A stretch of DNA of 64,000 nucleotides from Flavobacterium psychrophilum (GTDB taxonomy: Bacteria; Bacteroidota; Bacteroidia; Flavobacteriales; Flavobacteriaceae). The stretch covers positions 1 through 64,000 of the forward strand of contig CAMAQD010000001.1 in NCBI GenBank assembly GCA_945860385.1, in the 5' to 3' direction. Made by a program: the position numbers and the translations under genes. The notes under the pieces are model-generated. The model saw only the letters and a program-made list of their open reading frames with translations, was not told where the DNA came from and did not search any database. Below are positions 54,497 through 63,593 of this stretch, one piece after another. Within the stretch, counting starts at the first letter, position 1; each line of letters starts with the position of its first letter.

Positions 54497-55747
54497 ATGA
54501 AAACTCAACTACTTTTCTTAGCCCTGATCAGTTCAGTATTTGCAATACAAATACAAGGTCAAAACAGAACTATTGTCAATGCACAAAATTCTGAAATTAG
54601 TGACAATTTAGATTTAAGAGTTGTAGCTTCAATCTTTGGTGATTCAAGAAACTTGCAAGAATTTGAAAGACAATTGAATGACCCAAAACTTCAGATTTCG
54701 AATTTAGATTTGAATAATGACGGACAAGTAGACTATCTACGTGTGATTGAATCAGTTGAAAAACGGACACACATCGTCATCATTCAATCAGTGCTTGATC
54801 GCGATATCTATCAAGATGTTGCTTCTATTGAAGTAGAAAAAAACTGGATTAATAATATTCAAATTCAAGTTGTTGGTAATCCTTATTTCTATGGCCAAAA
54901 TTATATTTATGAGCCAATTTATTACAGCACTCCACTAATTTATGCTAATTTTTGGATGTCTAATTATCAACCTTATTATTCGAATTGGAATTGGAATTAT
55001 TATCCAAGTTATTACTATGCTTGGAATACTTATCCCATCTTTAGATACAGAAATAACGTGAATATTTGCTTAAACAATTACAGCGACAATCACTACAATT
55101 ATGTAAATTACAGAAGAAGTAGTTATGCAGCAAATAGTTACAATCGAAGTCGCTCGAATGGATATGAAAGACAACATCCTGATTATTCTTTTTCTAGAAG
55201 AAATACTACAGTAAGTAATCGTCACGAATTAGACCAGATAAGAAATACCAGAAATGGTGGTTCACGAGACGAAATTGGATATTCACAAAGAAGAACTGAA
55301 TCTTCACGAGAAGCTGTTCCACAAAGAACAACTAATCAAAGAGATTATTCTCAAAACAGAACTGAATCTTCACGAGAAGCTGCTCCACAAAGAACAACTA
55401 ATCAAAGAGATTATTCACAAAACAGAACCGAAACTCCAAGAGAGGCTTCTCCACAAAGAACAACTAATCAAAGAGATTATTCTCAAAACAGAACCGAAAC
55501 TCCAAGAGAAGCTGCTCCACAAAGAACATCAACTCAAAGAGATTATTCACAAAACAGAACCGAAACTCCAAGAGAAGCTGCTCCGCAAAGAAGTACTAAT
55601 CAAAGAGATTATTCTCAAAACAGAACTGAAACTCCACGAGAAGCTGCGCCGCAAAGAACGGAATCCTCAAGAGAAAGTAATTCTTCTAGAAACTCGTCCC
55701 AGGGAGACAATGCAAGTTCTTCCAGAGGCGGAAATAGAAGAACCTAA
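54497..55747 (+). CDS. Secreted protein with a 22-aa tandem repeat tail
   Basis: 416 aa from ATG 54497 (MKTQLLFLALISSVFAIQIQGQ signal peptide); an upstream in-frame TTG would only lengthen the leader. The N-terminal domain (about 25-130) contains DLNNDGQVDYLRVIES, an EF-hand-like calcium motif. A Tyr/Asn/Trp-rich segment follows (SNWNWNYYPSYYYAWNTYP). The tail has six copies of a 22-aa unit (SQNRTETPREAAPQ, RTTNQRDY). The tail is basic and polar, with no fold expected. It follows the ECF sigma operon. The function is unknown, possibly surface or matrix. Confidence 0.8.
   Translation: MKTQLLFLALISSVFAIQIQGQNRTIVNAQNSEISDNLDLRVVASIFGDSRNLQEFERQLNDPKLQISNLDLNNDGQVDYLRVIESVEKRTHIVIIQSVLDRDIYQDVASIEVEKNWINNIQIQVVGNPYFYGQNYIYEPIYYSTPLIYANFWMSNYQPYYSNWNWNYYPSYYYAWNTYPIFRYRNNVNICLNNYSDNHYNYVNYRRSSYAANSYNRSRSNGYERQHPDYSFSRRNTTVSNRHELDQIRNTRNGGSRDEIGYSQRRTESSREAVPQRTTNQRDYSQNRTESSREAAPQRTTNQRDYSQNRTETPREASPQRTTNQRDYSQNRTETPREAAPQRTSTQRDYSQNRTETPREAAPQRSTNQRDYSQNRTETPREAAPQRTESSRESNSSRNSSQGDNASSSRGGNRRT
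55283..55657 (+). repeat. 66-bp tandem repeat, 5.7 copies
   Basis: Five full 66-bp units (55283-55612) and a 45-bp partial copy, in frame within the secreted protein gene. Units differ mainly at two positions (SS or TP, and Ala/Val/Ser). The unit length is a multiple of 3, so copy-number changes keep the frame. A second frame stays open through the array, as expected for a repeat. Confidence 0.9.
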
Positions 55748-55768
55748 AAGCATTAAAAAATAGATTTA

Positions 55769-55798
55769 AAAACACGGTAGGAACAACCGTGTTTTTTT
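55769..55798 (+). terminator. Terminator of the repeat-protein gene
   Basis: AAACACGGT and ACCGTGTTT with a 7-nt loop, then a T run. Confidence 0.8.
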
Positions 55799-55846
55799 AT
55801 TTTTTATCATTTATGATTTATCATTTAATAATATGGTTAAAAAGAT

Positions 55847-55854
55847 TAAATTTG
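55847..55854 (+). promoter_or_regulatory. -7 box of kup
   Basis: TAAATTTG, 24 bp before the ATG. Confidence 0.45.
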
Positions 55855-55878
55855 CGAAGTTTTATTATTTAATTATTC

Positions 55879-57840
55879 ATGAGTACTACGCACAAAGACT
55901 TACATAGTAAGTTAACATTAGGTGGTTTATTAGTTTCATTAGGAATTATTTACGGTGATATTGGAACCTCACCTTTATATGTAATGAAAGCCATAATTGG
56001 GTTACATGTTATCAACGCAAATATTGTTTTAGGTGGAATATCAGCAGTTTTTTGGACACTGACTTTACAAACTACAATCAAATACGTCTTAATCACTTTA
56101 AGCGCCGACAACCACGGAGAAGGCGGAATTTTTGCTTTGTATGCCTTAGTCAAAAAGACAAAAATTAAATGGTTAATTATCCCTGCTATCATTGGAGGAA
56201 GCGCCTTGCTTGCCGATGGAATAATAACACCACCAATTTCTGTTTCTTCGGCAGTAGAGGGAATTAAGACATTTTATCCAGAAATAAATACAATACCAAT
56301 TGTTATCGGAATATTATTTGTTTTATTTACCATTCAACAATTTGGTTCTAAACTAGTTGGTCGGTTTTTTGCGCCAATGATGCTTTTGTGGTTTGGTATG
56401 TTAGGTGTATTGGGAATATTACAAATTTTTCATCATCCTGAAGTTCTCAAGGCTTTTAACCCTTATTACGCCTATCATTTATTAACCATTCATCCAGAAG
56501 GATTTTATGTTTTGGGATTTGTTTTTCTTTGTACAACCGGAGCCGAAGCTTTATATTCGGATATGGGACATTGCGGGCGGAAAAACATCAGAATCAGTTG
56601 GATTTTTGTAAAAACCACTTTAGTCTTAAACTACTTTGGTCAAGGTGCCTATTTAATTCATCACGAAGGAGAAACCTTATTTAGTTTAGGTGGAGAAAAC
56701 GGAAATCCGTTCTACTTAATAATGGCTGATTGGTTTCAACCCATTGGAATTATAGTAGCAACTTTAGCTGCAGTAATCGCCTCACAAGCATTGATTAGCG
56801 GCTCATTTACCTTGATAAATGAAGCGATGCGTTTGAATTTTTGGCCAAAAGTAAAAATCAAATATCCGTCCGAATTAAAAGGACAATTGTATATTCCATC
56901 CATAAACTGGTTGTTGTTTTTTGGCTGTGTGGGTGTAGTTTTACATTTTGAAAATTCAAGCAATATGGAGCACGCTTATGGTCTAGCTATCATTCTATGC
57001 ATGATAATGACGACTATTTTACTTAATTATTATATGATTTTAAAAAGAGTAAAATTGTATTTTATGATTCCCATTATTGCAGTATATCTAGCAATTGAAT
57101 CTGCCTTTTTTATCTCAAATATCACAAAATTTGCCGAAGGTGGATACGTAACATTATTAATTGCATTTGTTTTGATTTCAGTAATGACAATTTGGTATTT
57201 TGCAAAGAAAATCAACAAGAGTTATACTAAAATTGTGGATATTAATGAATATACAAAAGTATTACTAGAATTAAGTGACGATTTATCTATTCCAAAATAT
57301 GCCACCCATTTAATCTACATGACAAATGCAGGTAAGTCCGATGAAATTGAGGAAAAAGTAATGTATTCTATTTTACGAAAAAGACCAAAAAGAGCTGATA
57401 TTTATTGGTTTATACACGTTAATATACTCAACGAACCCTACAAAACCGAGTATAAAGTTACTGAAATAGCTGAAAAAACTATTTTTAGAATCGATTTTAA
57501 TTTAGGTTTTAGAGAACCTACAAAAATCAACTTGATGTTTAAAGAAGTTATTACTGATATGGTGAAAAAAGGTGAAGTGGATGTAACCAGTAGATATGAA
57601 TCATTGAATAAAAATAATATAATTGGTGATTTTAAATTTGTCTTATCTGCAAAATATTTATCTAACGATAGCGATTTAACATTCTTTGAGAAAATAATTA
57701 TGAATTCTTATTTCTTTATCAAAAAACTAAGTTTATCCGAAGAAAGCGCCTTTAACTTGGATATTGGATCTGTAAAAGTGGAAAAATTCCCAATGGTGCT
57801 TCACGCTCCGGAAAATATTGGTTTAACCAGAATCAAATAA
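55879..57840 (+). CDS. kup: KUP/HAK/KT family potassium uptake permease
   Basis: 653 aa. Twelve membrane helices lie in about residues 10-440. The family signature is GIIYGDIGTSPLYVMK at the first helix, followed by DNHGEGGIFALYAL and TTGAEALYSDMGHCG. A C-terminal cytoplasmic domain follows (450-650). It imports K+ with protons. It is a single-gene unit, closed by a terminator. The sequence shows no regulatory element such as a riboswitch upstream. Confidence 0.95.
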   Translation: MSTTHKDLHSKLTLGGLLVSLGIIYGDIGTSPLYVMKAIIGLHVINANIVLGGISAVFWTLTLQTTIKYVLITLSADNHGEGGIFALYALVKKTKIKWLIIPAIIGGSALLADGIITPPISVSSAVEGIKTFYPEINTIPIVIGILFVLFTIQQFGSKLVGRFFAPMMLLWFGMLGVLGILQIFHHPEVLKAFNPYYAYHLLTIHPEGFYVLGFVFLCTTGAEALYSDMGHCGRKNIRISWIFVKTTLVLNYFGQGAYLIHHEGETLFSLGGENGNPFYLIMADWFQPIGIIVATLAAVIASQALISGSFTLINEAMRLNFWPKVKIKYPSELKGQLYIPSINWLLFFGCVGVVLHFENSSNMEHAYGLAIILCMIMTTILLNYYMILKRVKLYFMIPIIAVYLAIESAFFISNITKFAEGGYVTLLIAFVLISVMTIWYFAKKINKSYTKIVDINEYTKVLLELSDDLSIPKYATHLIYMTNAGKSDEIEEKVMYSILRKRPKRADIYWFIHVNILNEPYKTEYKVTEIAEKTIFRIDFNLGFREPTKINLMFKEVITDMVKKGEVDVTSRYESLNKNNIIGDFKFVLSAKYLSNDSDLTFFEKIIMNSYFFIKKLSLSEESAFNLDIGSVKVEKFPMVLHAPENIGLTRIK

Positions 57841-57854
57841 ATTAAAAATTAAAT

Positions 57855-57884
57855 AAAACACTGTTACTAAGCAGTGTTTTTTTT
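57855..57884 (+). terminator. Terminator of kup
   Basis: AAAACACTG (57855-57863) and CAGTGTTTT (57872-57880) with an 8-nt loop, then T. Confidence 0.8.
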
Positions 57885-57921
57885 GGGATAAATATAAAAT
57901 TAACATTCCATCATTTAGTAG

Positions 57922-57929
57922 TACCTTTG
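57922..57929 (+). promoter_or_regulatory. -7 box of the RsmB-type methyltransferase gene
   Basis: TACCTTTG, 17 bp before the ATG. Confidence 0.5.
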
Positions 57930-57946
57930 CACCTCAATTATTTAAA

Positions 57947-59170
57947 ATGAGATTACACAGAAATTTAGTTTACACGACAATCGACGCCTTGAATGCTATC
58001 TTCAACGAAGGTGAATACGCCGATAAAGTAGTAGCACGATCTTTAAAAAAGGACAAACGTTGGGGAAGTTCCGATAGAAAATTTGTTGCCGAAACCATCT
58101 ACGAAATTGTACGATGGAAAAGATTATACGCAGAAATTGCCGAAGTAAAAGAACCTTACGACAGAGATAATATTTGGAGAATGTTCTCCGTTTGGGCAGT
58201 TTTAAGAGGATATCCTATCCCTGATTGGCGTCAATTAGAAGGAACTCCGGAAAGAAAAATAAAAGGTCGCTTTGACGAATTATCAAAAATCAGAACACTA
58301 AAAGAATCTATCCCTGATTGGATGGATGAATTGGGTGTAAAAGAATTAGGTGAAAAAGTTTGGGCAAAAGAAATTGCTGCTCAGAACCAACCTGCCAAAG
58401 TAATTCTTAGAACCAACACGCTAAAAACTACAAAGGAGCAATTAAGAGCCATCTTGATGGACTTGAATATTGAAACTGAATACCTGAAAGATCAACCTGA
58501 TGCTTTAGTTTTAAAAGAAAGAGCCAACGTTTTTTTGACAGATGCTTTCAAACAAGGTTTTTTTGAAGTTCAGGATGCTAATTCACAATTAGTTGCCGCA
58601 TTTCTTGACGTAAAACCAGGAATGCGAGTGGTAGACACTTGCGCTGGTGCAGGCGGAAAGACTTTGCACATTGCCGCTTTGATGGAAAATAAAGGACAAT
58701 TAATTGCTATGGATTTATACGAAAGTAAATTGAAGCAATTGAAATTGAGAGCCAAAAGAGACGGTGCATTCAATATCGAATATCGCATTATTGATTCTAC
58801 AAAAATAATCAAGAAACTGCACGAAAAAGCAGATAGAGTTTTGATTGATGCGCCTTGTAGCGGTTTGGGAGTTCTGAAAAGAAACCCGGATGCCAAATGG
58901 AAATTGCAACCTGAATTCATTGATAACATTCGTAAAGTTCAAGCTGAAGTATTGGAAAGTTATTCTAAAATTGTAAAACCGGGTGGAAAATTAGTCTATG
59001 CCACTTGTTCTATTTTGCCTTCTGAAAATCAAGAACAAGTAAAAAAATTCTTGACTACAGACATTGGAAAACAATTCAACTTTATAAAAGACCAAAAAAT
59101 ATTGGCTCACGAGTCTGGTTTTGACGGATTTTATATGGCACTGTTAGAAAGAAAAGATGAAGAATTATAA
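57947..59170 (+). CDS. RsmB/NOP-family RNA (cytosine-C5) methyltransferase
   Basis: 407 aa. An N-terminal NusB-like helical part is followed by the SAM domain with VVDTCAGAGGKTLHIAAL, AMDLYESKLKQLK and the two catalytic cysteines in LIDAPCSGLGVLKRNPDAKW and LVYATCSILPSENQEQV. It methylates C5 of a cytosine in rRNA or tRNA; the exact target (16S C967 for RsmB) cannot be read from the sequence. The endonuclease gene begins 4 bp after it, so both may be on one transcript. Confidence 0.92.
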   Translation: MRLHRNLVYTTIDALNAIFNEGEYADKVVARSLKKDKRWGSSDRKFVAETIYEIVRWKRLYAEIAEVKEPYDRDNIWRMFSVWAVLRGYPIPDWRQLEGTPERKIKGRFDELSKIRTLKESIPDWMDELGVKELGEKVWAKEIAAQNQPAKVILRTNTLKTTKEQLRAILMDLNIETEYLKDQPDALVLKERANVFLTDAFKQGFFEVQDANSQLVAAFLDVKPGMRVVDTCAGAGGKTLHIAALMENKGQLIAMDLYESKLKQLKLRAKRDGAFNIEYRIIDSTKIIKKLHEKADRVLIDAPCSGLGVLKRNPDAKWKLQPEFIDNIRKVQAEVLESYSKIVKPGGKLVYATCSILPSENQEQVKKFLTTDIGKQFNFIKDQKILAHESGFDGFYMALLERKDEEL

Positions 59171-59174
59171 AATT

Positions 59175-60278
59175 ATGAAGAAAATTTACTCAATCCTTGC
59201 TATACTTTCAATAACTTTAGTAGTAGCTCAGGCTGGCGCTCCTGCATCTCCTTATTATGATGGTTCCAATTGGACTTTAACCGGAACTGCATTAAAAAAT
59301 GCTTTGGCAACAAAAATTACAGTCACTCATACCAATCGTTTATCTTACACTCCTGGAATTTGGGAAGCATCAAGAGTAACCGATTTAGACTCTAATAATG
59401 CTAATAATGTATTATTAATTTATGGATGGGAAAACGGGTCTGATAATAGCGTTACCAATGACAGGTCAAGAGATAAGTATGCAAATGGAGGTGGCAATGG
59501 TCAATGGAATCGTGAACATACTTATGCGAAATCATTAGGAACTCCTACTTTACTTGATGGAGGAACTGCAAATAATTCTAGTAGTGATGCTGGTGAAGAT
59601 GCTCATCATCTTCGTCCCGCCGATGTGCAATGGAATGGTATTCGTGGAAATTCGACTTACGCTGCAGGAAGCGGAAACTCCGGAAATGTGGCTGGTGGTT
59701 GGTATCCGGGAGACGAATGGAAAGGTGATGTGGCTCGAATGATGATGTATATGTATTTGCGTTATGGAACGCAATGTTTGCCGATAAACGTTGGAACCGG
59801 AACTTCTCCTGCCTCCGATAGTAATATGGTGAATTTATTTCTCCAATGGAACGCAGAAGACCCAGTTTCAGCCTTTGAAGACGCCAGAAATACCTATCAC
59901 GGAAATACGACGAATACTTATGCGCAAGGAAATAGAAATCCTTTTATAGACAATCCTTATTTAGCAACACTGATTTGGGGTGGAGCTGTTGCTCAAAACC
60001 GTTGGCCAAGCATCATATTGGCAACAGAGACTTTCGACAAATTTGCAAACATTTCAATTTACCCTAATCCAACAAACAATCATAAAATAAATATACAAAC
60101 AGATATTGTTTTGGATGAAATCGATTTAATCAACATCGACGGTCAGTTGATGCAAGTGATCAAAAAGCCAAATTTAGAAAACCAGACCTATACTTTGGAT
60201 AATTTAGCACAAGGTTTTTACTTGTTGAAAATGACGTCTGAAAATCAATCGACAACCAAATTAATTATAGTAAACTAA
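59175..60278 (+). CDS. Secreted endonuclease I-family nuclease with T9SS sorting domain
   Basis: 367 aa from ATG 59175. A signal peptide (MKKIYSILAILSITLVVAQ) leads to the EndA/NucM core: NREHTYAKS, DAHHLRPADVQWNGIRGN and WYPGDEWKGDVARMMMYMYLRY. The C-terminal 75 residues (YPNPTNNHKINIQTD, GQLMQVI, LAQGFYLLKM, KLIIVN) are a type A type IX secretion signal. The mature enzyme should degrade DNA or RNA outside the cell, for nutrition or biofilm dispersal. An earlier in-frame ATG (59157) lies inside the methyltransferase and is less likely. Confidence 0.92.
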   Translation: MKKIYSILAILSITLVVAQAGAPASPYYDGSNWTLTGTALKNALATKITVTHTNRLSYTPGIWEASRVTDLDSNNANNVLLIYGWENGSDNSVTNDRSRDKYANGGGNGQWNREHTYAKSLGTPTLLDGGTANNSSSDAGEDAHHLRPADVQWNGIRGNSTYAAGSGNSGNVAGGWYPGDEWKGDVARMMMYMYLRYGTQCLPINVGTGTSPASDSNMVNLFLQWNAEDPVSAFEDARNTYHGNTTNTYAQGNRNPFIDNPYLATLIWGGAVAQNRWPSIILATETFDKFANISIYPNPTNNHKINIQTDIVLDEIDLINIDGQLMQVIKKPNLENQTYTLDNLAQGFYLLKMTSENQSTTKLIIVN

Positions 60279-60294
60279 ATTTTTTTCAGCCTAT

Positions 60295-60334
60295 AAAAAA
60301 ACTCCAATAGAATTTAATTCTATTGGAGTTTTTT
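60295..60334. terminator. Bidirectional terminator between the endonuclease and rho
   Basis: AAAAAAACTCCAATAGAAT (60295-60313) and ATTCTATTGGAGTTTTTT (60317-60334), a perfect stem with a 3-nt loop. Confidence 0.9.
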
Positions 60335-60365
60335 ATTGACTTTTGATATGGAAATTTTCTTTTGT

Positions 60366-62174
60366 TTAATCATTCATCGAGATTAAAAACTCTTCATTAT
60401 TCTTCGTTTTCTTGAAACGATCGTTGATGAAATCCATTGCTTCTACAGGATTCATATCCGAAAGATACTTTCTCATAATCCACATTCTTTGCAATGTTTT
60501 TGGATCTAATAACAAATCATCACGTCTTGTGCTTGAAGAGGTTAAATCAATGGCTGGGAATATACGTTTATTAGCAATTTTTCTGTCCAATTGCAATTCC
60601 ATATTTCCAGTACCTTTAAATTCTTCAAAGATAACTTCATCCATTTTAGAACCTGTTTCTGTCAATGCTGTGGCAATGATACTCAAGGAACCACCGTTTT
60701 CAACATTTCTGGCTGCTCCAAAAAATCTTTTTGGTTTTTGTAACGCATTCGCATCCACACCACCACTCAATACTTTACCCGATGCAGGTTGCACTGTATT
60801 ATAAGCTCTTGCTAAACGTGTAATCGAATCCAAAAGAATCACAACATCGTGACCACATTCAACCAAACGTTTTGCTTTTTCAAGAACAATATTCGCAATT
60901 TTCACGTGTTCTTGTGGTTCTCTGTCAAAAGTTGAAGCAATTACTTCGCCACGAACGCTTCGTACCATATCAGTAACCTCTTCTGGGCGTTCATCAATTA
61001 ACAAAACAATTAAATAAACCTCAGGATGATTGGCAGCAATGGCATTTGCAATGTCCTTTAGCAACATTGTTTTACCCGTTTTAGGTTGCGCTACAATCAT
61101 ACCACGTTGACCTTTTCCTATTGGTGAAAATAAATCAATAATGCGGGTTGAAATAGTGCTTTGTCTTTCGGCTAATTTGAATTTTTCGGATGGAAAAACA
61201 GGAGTCAAATGTTCGAAAGAAACTCGGTCACGAACAACTTGCGGATCATGTCCGTTGATTTTTAAAACGCGAACCAATGGAAAGAATTTCTCACCTTCTT
61301 TTGGAGGACGGACCACACCTTTGACAGTATCGCCAGTTTTAAGTCCGAACAATCTAATTTGTGAAGTTGATAAATAAATATCATCTGGCGAAGCCAAATA
61401 ATTATAATCTGAAGAACGAAGGAAACCATAGCCATCAGGCATCATTTCAAGAACACCTTCACTTTCAATAATTCCATCAAATTCAAAATCCGAATCCCTA
61501 AAGTTATTTTTCTTGTTTTTGAAATTTGGGTTTACATTACCGTTTCCGTTTTGATTTCCGTTTCCATTTCCATTTTGGTTTGGATTTTGGTTTGGATTTT
61601 GGTTTGGATTTTGCTTATTTAATTGATTTGGATTTAATTTTTTTGCAGGAACGCTAACTTCAATATTTTCAGTATTTTCGGTATTTTCTACAGTTTCTGT
61701 CTCTGAATTTACTTCATTTGTCTCGGAAGAATCATTTTCTTCAATGGCTAATTTTGCATCTTCTTTTTGCTTTTGCAAAGCCATTTTCTTTTCGTAAGCC
61801 GATTTATTAAATTTAATAACCTTACCCACTTTATTTTCAAGAGCGATTACTTCCGTTGGATTCTCATTTTTAACTTCTGGAACAGTTGGTTCAACTTCTA
61901 TTTCTTGGTCAGCAAAAAGTGAAGTAGCTTTATTTTTTTGAATAGCTACTTTTTTTGGAGCAATAATTCTAGCTCTTTTAGGTTTCTCTTCTTCTACTTT
62001 AGGTTCAGACTTCTTAGTGTCTGCAGCAGAATCATTACTGACGGATTGAAGTTCTAAAATTTGGCTAATTAACGCCTCTTTTTTTACACCGTTAAATTTT
62101 ATTGTTTTAGCTGCTTTAGCTATTTCTTGAAGCTCGGAAAGCTTCATTTCTTTTAATGCAGAAATGTCAAACAT
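60366..62174 (-). CDS. rho: Transcription termination factor Rho
   Basis: 602 aa, longer than E. coli Rho (419). An N-terminal SAP-like helical motif ([14 protein letters not shown]) is followed by about 200 residues of charged and Asn/Gln/Gly/Pro-rich sequence. The RNA-binding OSB domain ([23 protein letters not shown]) comes next, then the ATPase with Walker [25 protein letters not shown] and the Q/R loops ([13 protein letters not shown]). It ends transcription and suppresses antisense RNA. The low-complexity insert is common in Bacteroidota Rho and may favour phase separation. Confidence 0.96.
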   Translation of the reverse strand: MFDISALKEMKLSELQEIAKAAKTIKFNGVKKEALISQILELQSVSNDSAADTKKSEPKVEEEKPKRARIIAPKKVAIQKNKATSLFADQEIEVEPTVPEVKNENPTEVIALENKVGKVIKFNKSAYEKKMALQKQKEDAKLAIEENDSSETNEVNSETETVENTENTENIEVSVPAKKLNPNQLNKQNPNQNPNQNPNQNGNGNGNQNGNGNVNPNFKNKKNNFRDSDFEFDGIIESEGVLEMMPDGYGFLRSSDYNYLASPDDIYLSTSQIRLFGLKTGDTVKGVVRPPKEGEKFFPLVRVLKINGHDPQVVRDRVSFEHLTPVFPSEKFKLAERQSTISTRIIDLFSPIGKGQRGMIVAQPKTGKTMLLKDIANAIAANHPEVYLIVLLIDERPEEVTDMVRSVRGEVIASTFDREPQEHVKIANIVLEKAKRLVECGHDVVILLDSITRLARAYNTVQPASGKVLSGGVDANALQKPKRFFGAARNVENGGSLSIIATALTETGSKMDEVIFEEFKGTGNMELQLDRKIANKRIFPAIDLTSSSTRRDDLLLDPKTLQRMWIMRKYLSDMNPVEAMDFINDRFKKTKNNEEFLISMND

Positions 62175-62328
62175 AAATGTTCTGTGAGTTTAAATAATTT
62201 GGGAATACTATAAAAGTGTGTAGTAAAATTTGATTTTGAATTGACCGAAGAATGAAGTACTTACGGATTTGTTATGCAATATTACGAATAAATTTTAATC
62301 TACAATAGTATTTATTAAAAAGAAAATA

Positions 62329-62336
62329 TATTTTTG
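62329..62336 (+). promoter_or_regulatory. -7 box of the DUF4293 gene
   Basis: TATTTTTG lies 18 bp before ATG 62354. It overlaps the in-frame GTG at 62336, which can therefore not be the start. Confidence 0.55.
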
Positions 62337-62353
62337 TGAAACAATTTAAGACA

Positions 62354-62767
62354 ATGTTACAAAGAATTCAAACCATTTATTTACTTCTAGCCTTTGTTGC
62401 TACTGGAGTTTTACCATTTTTTATTCCGCTTTGGACAATGGCTGATGGCAAAGAGTATGTATTTATGCAAAATCAGGTGTATGTTGCACTTCTTGGATTA
62501 AGCACAACATTGACCTTGGTGAGTATTGTTTCGTATAAAAAAAGACAAAATCAATTTGTAATGGGCAGATTGAATATAATTTTAAATTTAATTTTATTAG
62601 GCTTGTTTGTTTATCGTTCGCTAAATGTATCTGGAGAAACCCCAGCGGTTTCTGAGAAAGGTATTGGGATGTTTCTGCCGATTGTTGCTATCGTGTTGTT
62701 AGTCTTAGCTAACAAGGCCATCAAAAAGGACGAAGATCTTGTAAAATCTGTGGATAGATTGAGATAA
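62354..62767 (+). CDS. DUF4293 family membrane protein
   Basis: 137 aa from ATG 62354 (MLQRIQTIYLLLAFVATG). Four membrane helices lie at about residues 5-28, 42-62, 72-90 and 105-122. The opening MLQRIQTIYLLL is the family hallmark in Bacteroidota. It is divergent from rho. The function is unknown. Confidence 0.88.
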   Translation: MLQRIQTIYLLLAFVATGVLPFFIPLWTMADGKEYVFMQNQVYVALLGLSTTLTLVSIVSYKKRQNQFVMGRLNIILNLILLGLFVYRSLNVSGETPAVSEKGIGMFLPIVAIVLLVLANKAIKKDEDLVKSVDRLR

Positions 62768-62797
62768 TCCTATAAACTTAGTTTATTAGTGCGAAGG

Positions 62798-62827
62798 AAA
62801 CCCGAATGTAACAGTTCGGGTTTTTTT
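62798..62827 (+). terminator. Terminator of the DUF4293 gene
   Basis: AAACCCGAA (62798-62806) and TTCGGGTTT (62815-62823) with an 8-nt loop, then T to 62827. Confidence 0.85.
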
Positions 62828-62881
62828 GTGGGAATATCTAAAGCTGACTAAATATTGAGACTCAAGACTGAAAATGAACAC

Positions 62882-63376
62882 TTACTTCTTCCCTATCTCA
62901 ATAATTTCCAAATCTTTTATTTTATCACCATCAATCACAAAACGCAACATCGTTCTCACTTGATGAAAACCACTTTTTCCAGCAGCACCGGGATTCATAT
63001 GTAAAAGATTATTTTTCTTGTCGAAAATCACTTTTAGAATATGCGAATGGCCACAAATAAATAACTTTGGTGGATTGGCAGTCATTTCAGCTTTAATATT
63101 GGGATTGTATTTTCCGGGATAACCTCCAATATGAGTAATCCAAACATCGACACCTTCACACATAAATCGGTTGTGTAATGGGAATTCCATTCGAGCTTTA
63201 TCGTCGTCAATATTACCGTAAACAGCTCGTAATGGTTTGAGTTTTTTTATGGTATCGGTCACAATCAAATCGCCAATATCGCCAGCGTGCCACACTTCGT
63301 CAGCTTGTGCGACATATTTTAAAATCGTGTCGTCAATATGACTGTGGGTATCGGATAGAAGGAGGATTTTTTTCAA
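62882..63376 (-). CDS. YfcE-like metallophosphoesterase
   Basis: 164 aa from a TTG at 63376 (read MKKILLLSDTHSH). The calcineurin-like metal motifs are LLLSDTHSHID, VWHAGDIGDL, VYGNIDD, and FICGHSHI with HMNPGAAG. This is the YfcE/MJ0936 group, phosphodiesterases with unknown natural substrate. The frame is open upstream to 63583, but that stretch forms the structured element at 63390-63472 and would add an unusual 69-residue extension, so the TTG start matching the normal family N-terminus is preferred. Confidence 0.85.
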   Translation of the reverse strand: MKKILLLSDTHSHIDDTILKYVAQADEVWHAGDIGDLIVTDTIKKLKPLRAVYGNIDDDKARMEFPLHNRFMCEGVDVWITHIGGYPGKYNPNIKAEMTANPPKLFICGHSHILKVIFDKKNNLLHMNPGAAGKSGFHQVRTMLRFVIDGDKIKDLEIIEIGKK

Positions 63377-63389
63377 AACAGTTTTTTTA

Positions 63390-63472
63390 GGAGCTTTTTC
63401 CAGCTTTCCATTGCAATCTTTTTTGTTTTTAAAGTAAAACAAAAAAGGATTTTCATTACAATCTGGGCTAGG
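63390..63472 (-). ncRNA. Candidate structured RNA element before the YfcE-like gene
   Basis: On the minus strand the sequence folds into one long interrupted hairpin: CCAG/CTGG, then ATTGTAAT/ATTGCAAT (one wobble), then TTTTTTGTTTT/AAAACAAAAAA around a short loop, with an asymmetric GGAAAG bulge. It lies in the 5' leader of the phosphoesterase gene, ending 14 bp before its TTG start. The core AGCCC...GAT...GGAAAGC recalls elements I remember from other Flavobacteriia, but this was not verified. Confidence 0.5.
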
Positions 63473-63566
63473 ATTTTGTGGTAAAAATAACCATTCGAAT
63501 TCCAAATAAAAAATCAAATATAAACTTAAATAAACTTTGCCCCTTCGTAGCAAAAAAATTAATAAG

Positions 63567-63574
63567 TATCTTTG
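63567..63574 (+). promoter_or_regulatory. -7 box of truA
   Basis: TATCTTTG lies 20 bp before the TTG start of truA. Confidence 0.5.
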
Positions 63575-63593
63575 CAGCTTCAAAAGAAATCAC

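Noticed and set aside
55283..55657. CRISPR array
   Set aside because: The 66-bp units are contiguous, without unique spacers, and stay in frame in a coding gene.
55254..55763. A 169-codon open frame overlapping the repeat protein
   Set aside because: It is held open only by the tandem repeat in another frame. The ATG 54497 frame has a signal peptide and domain.
63377..63583. 69-residue N-terminal extension of the phosphoesterase
   Set aside because: It coincides with the structured element and is not part of the YfcE fold. The TTG 63376 start gives the family length.
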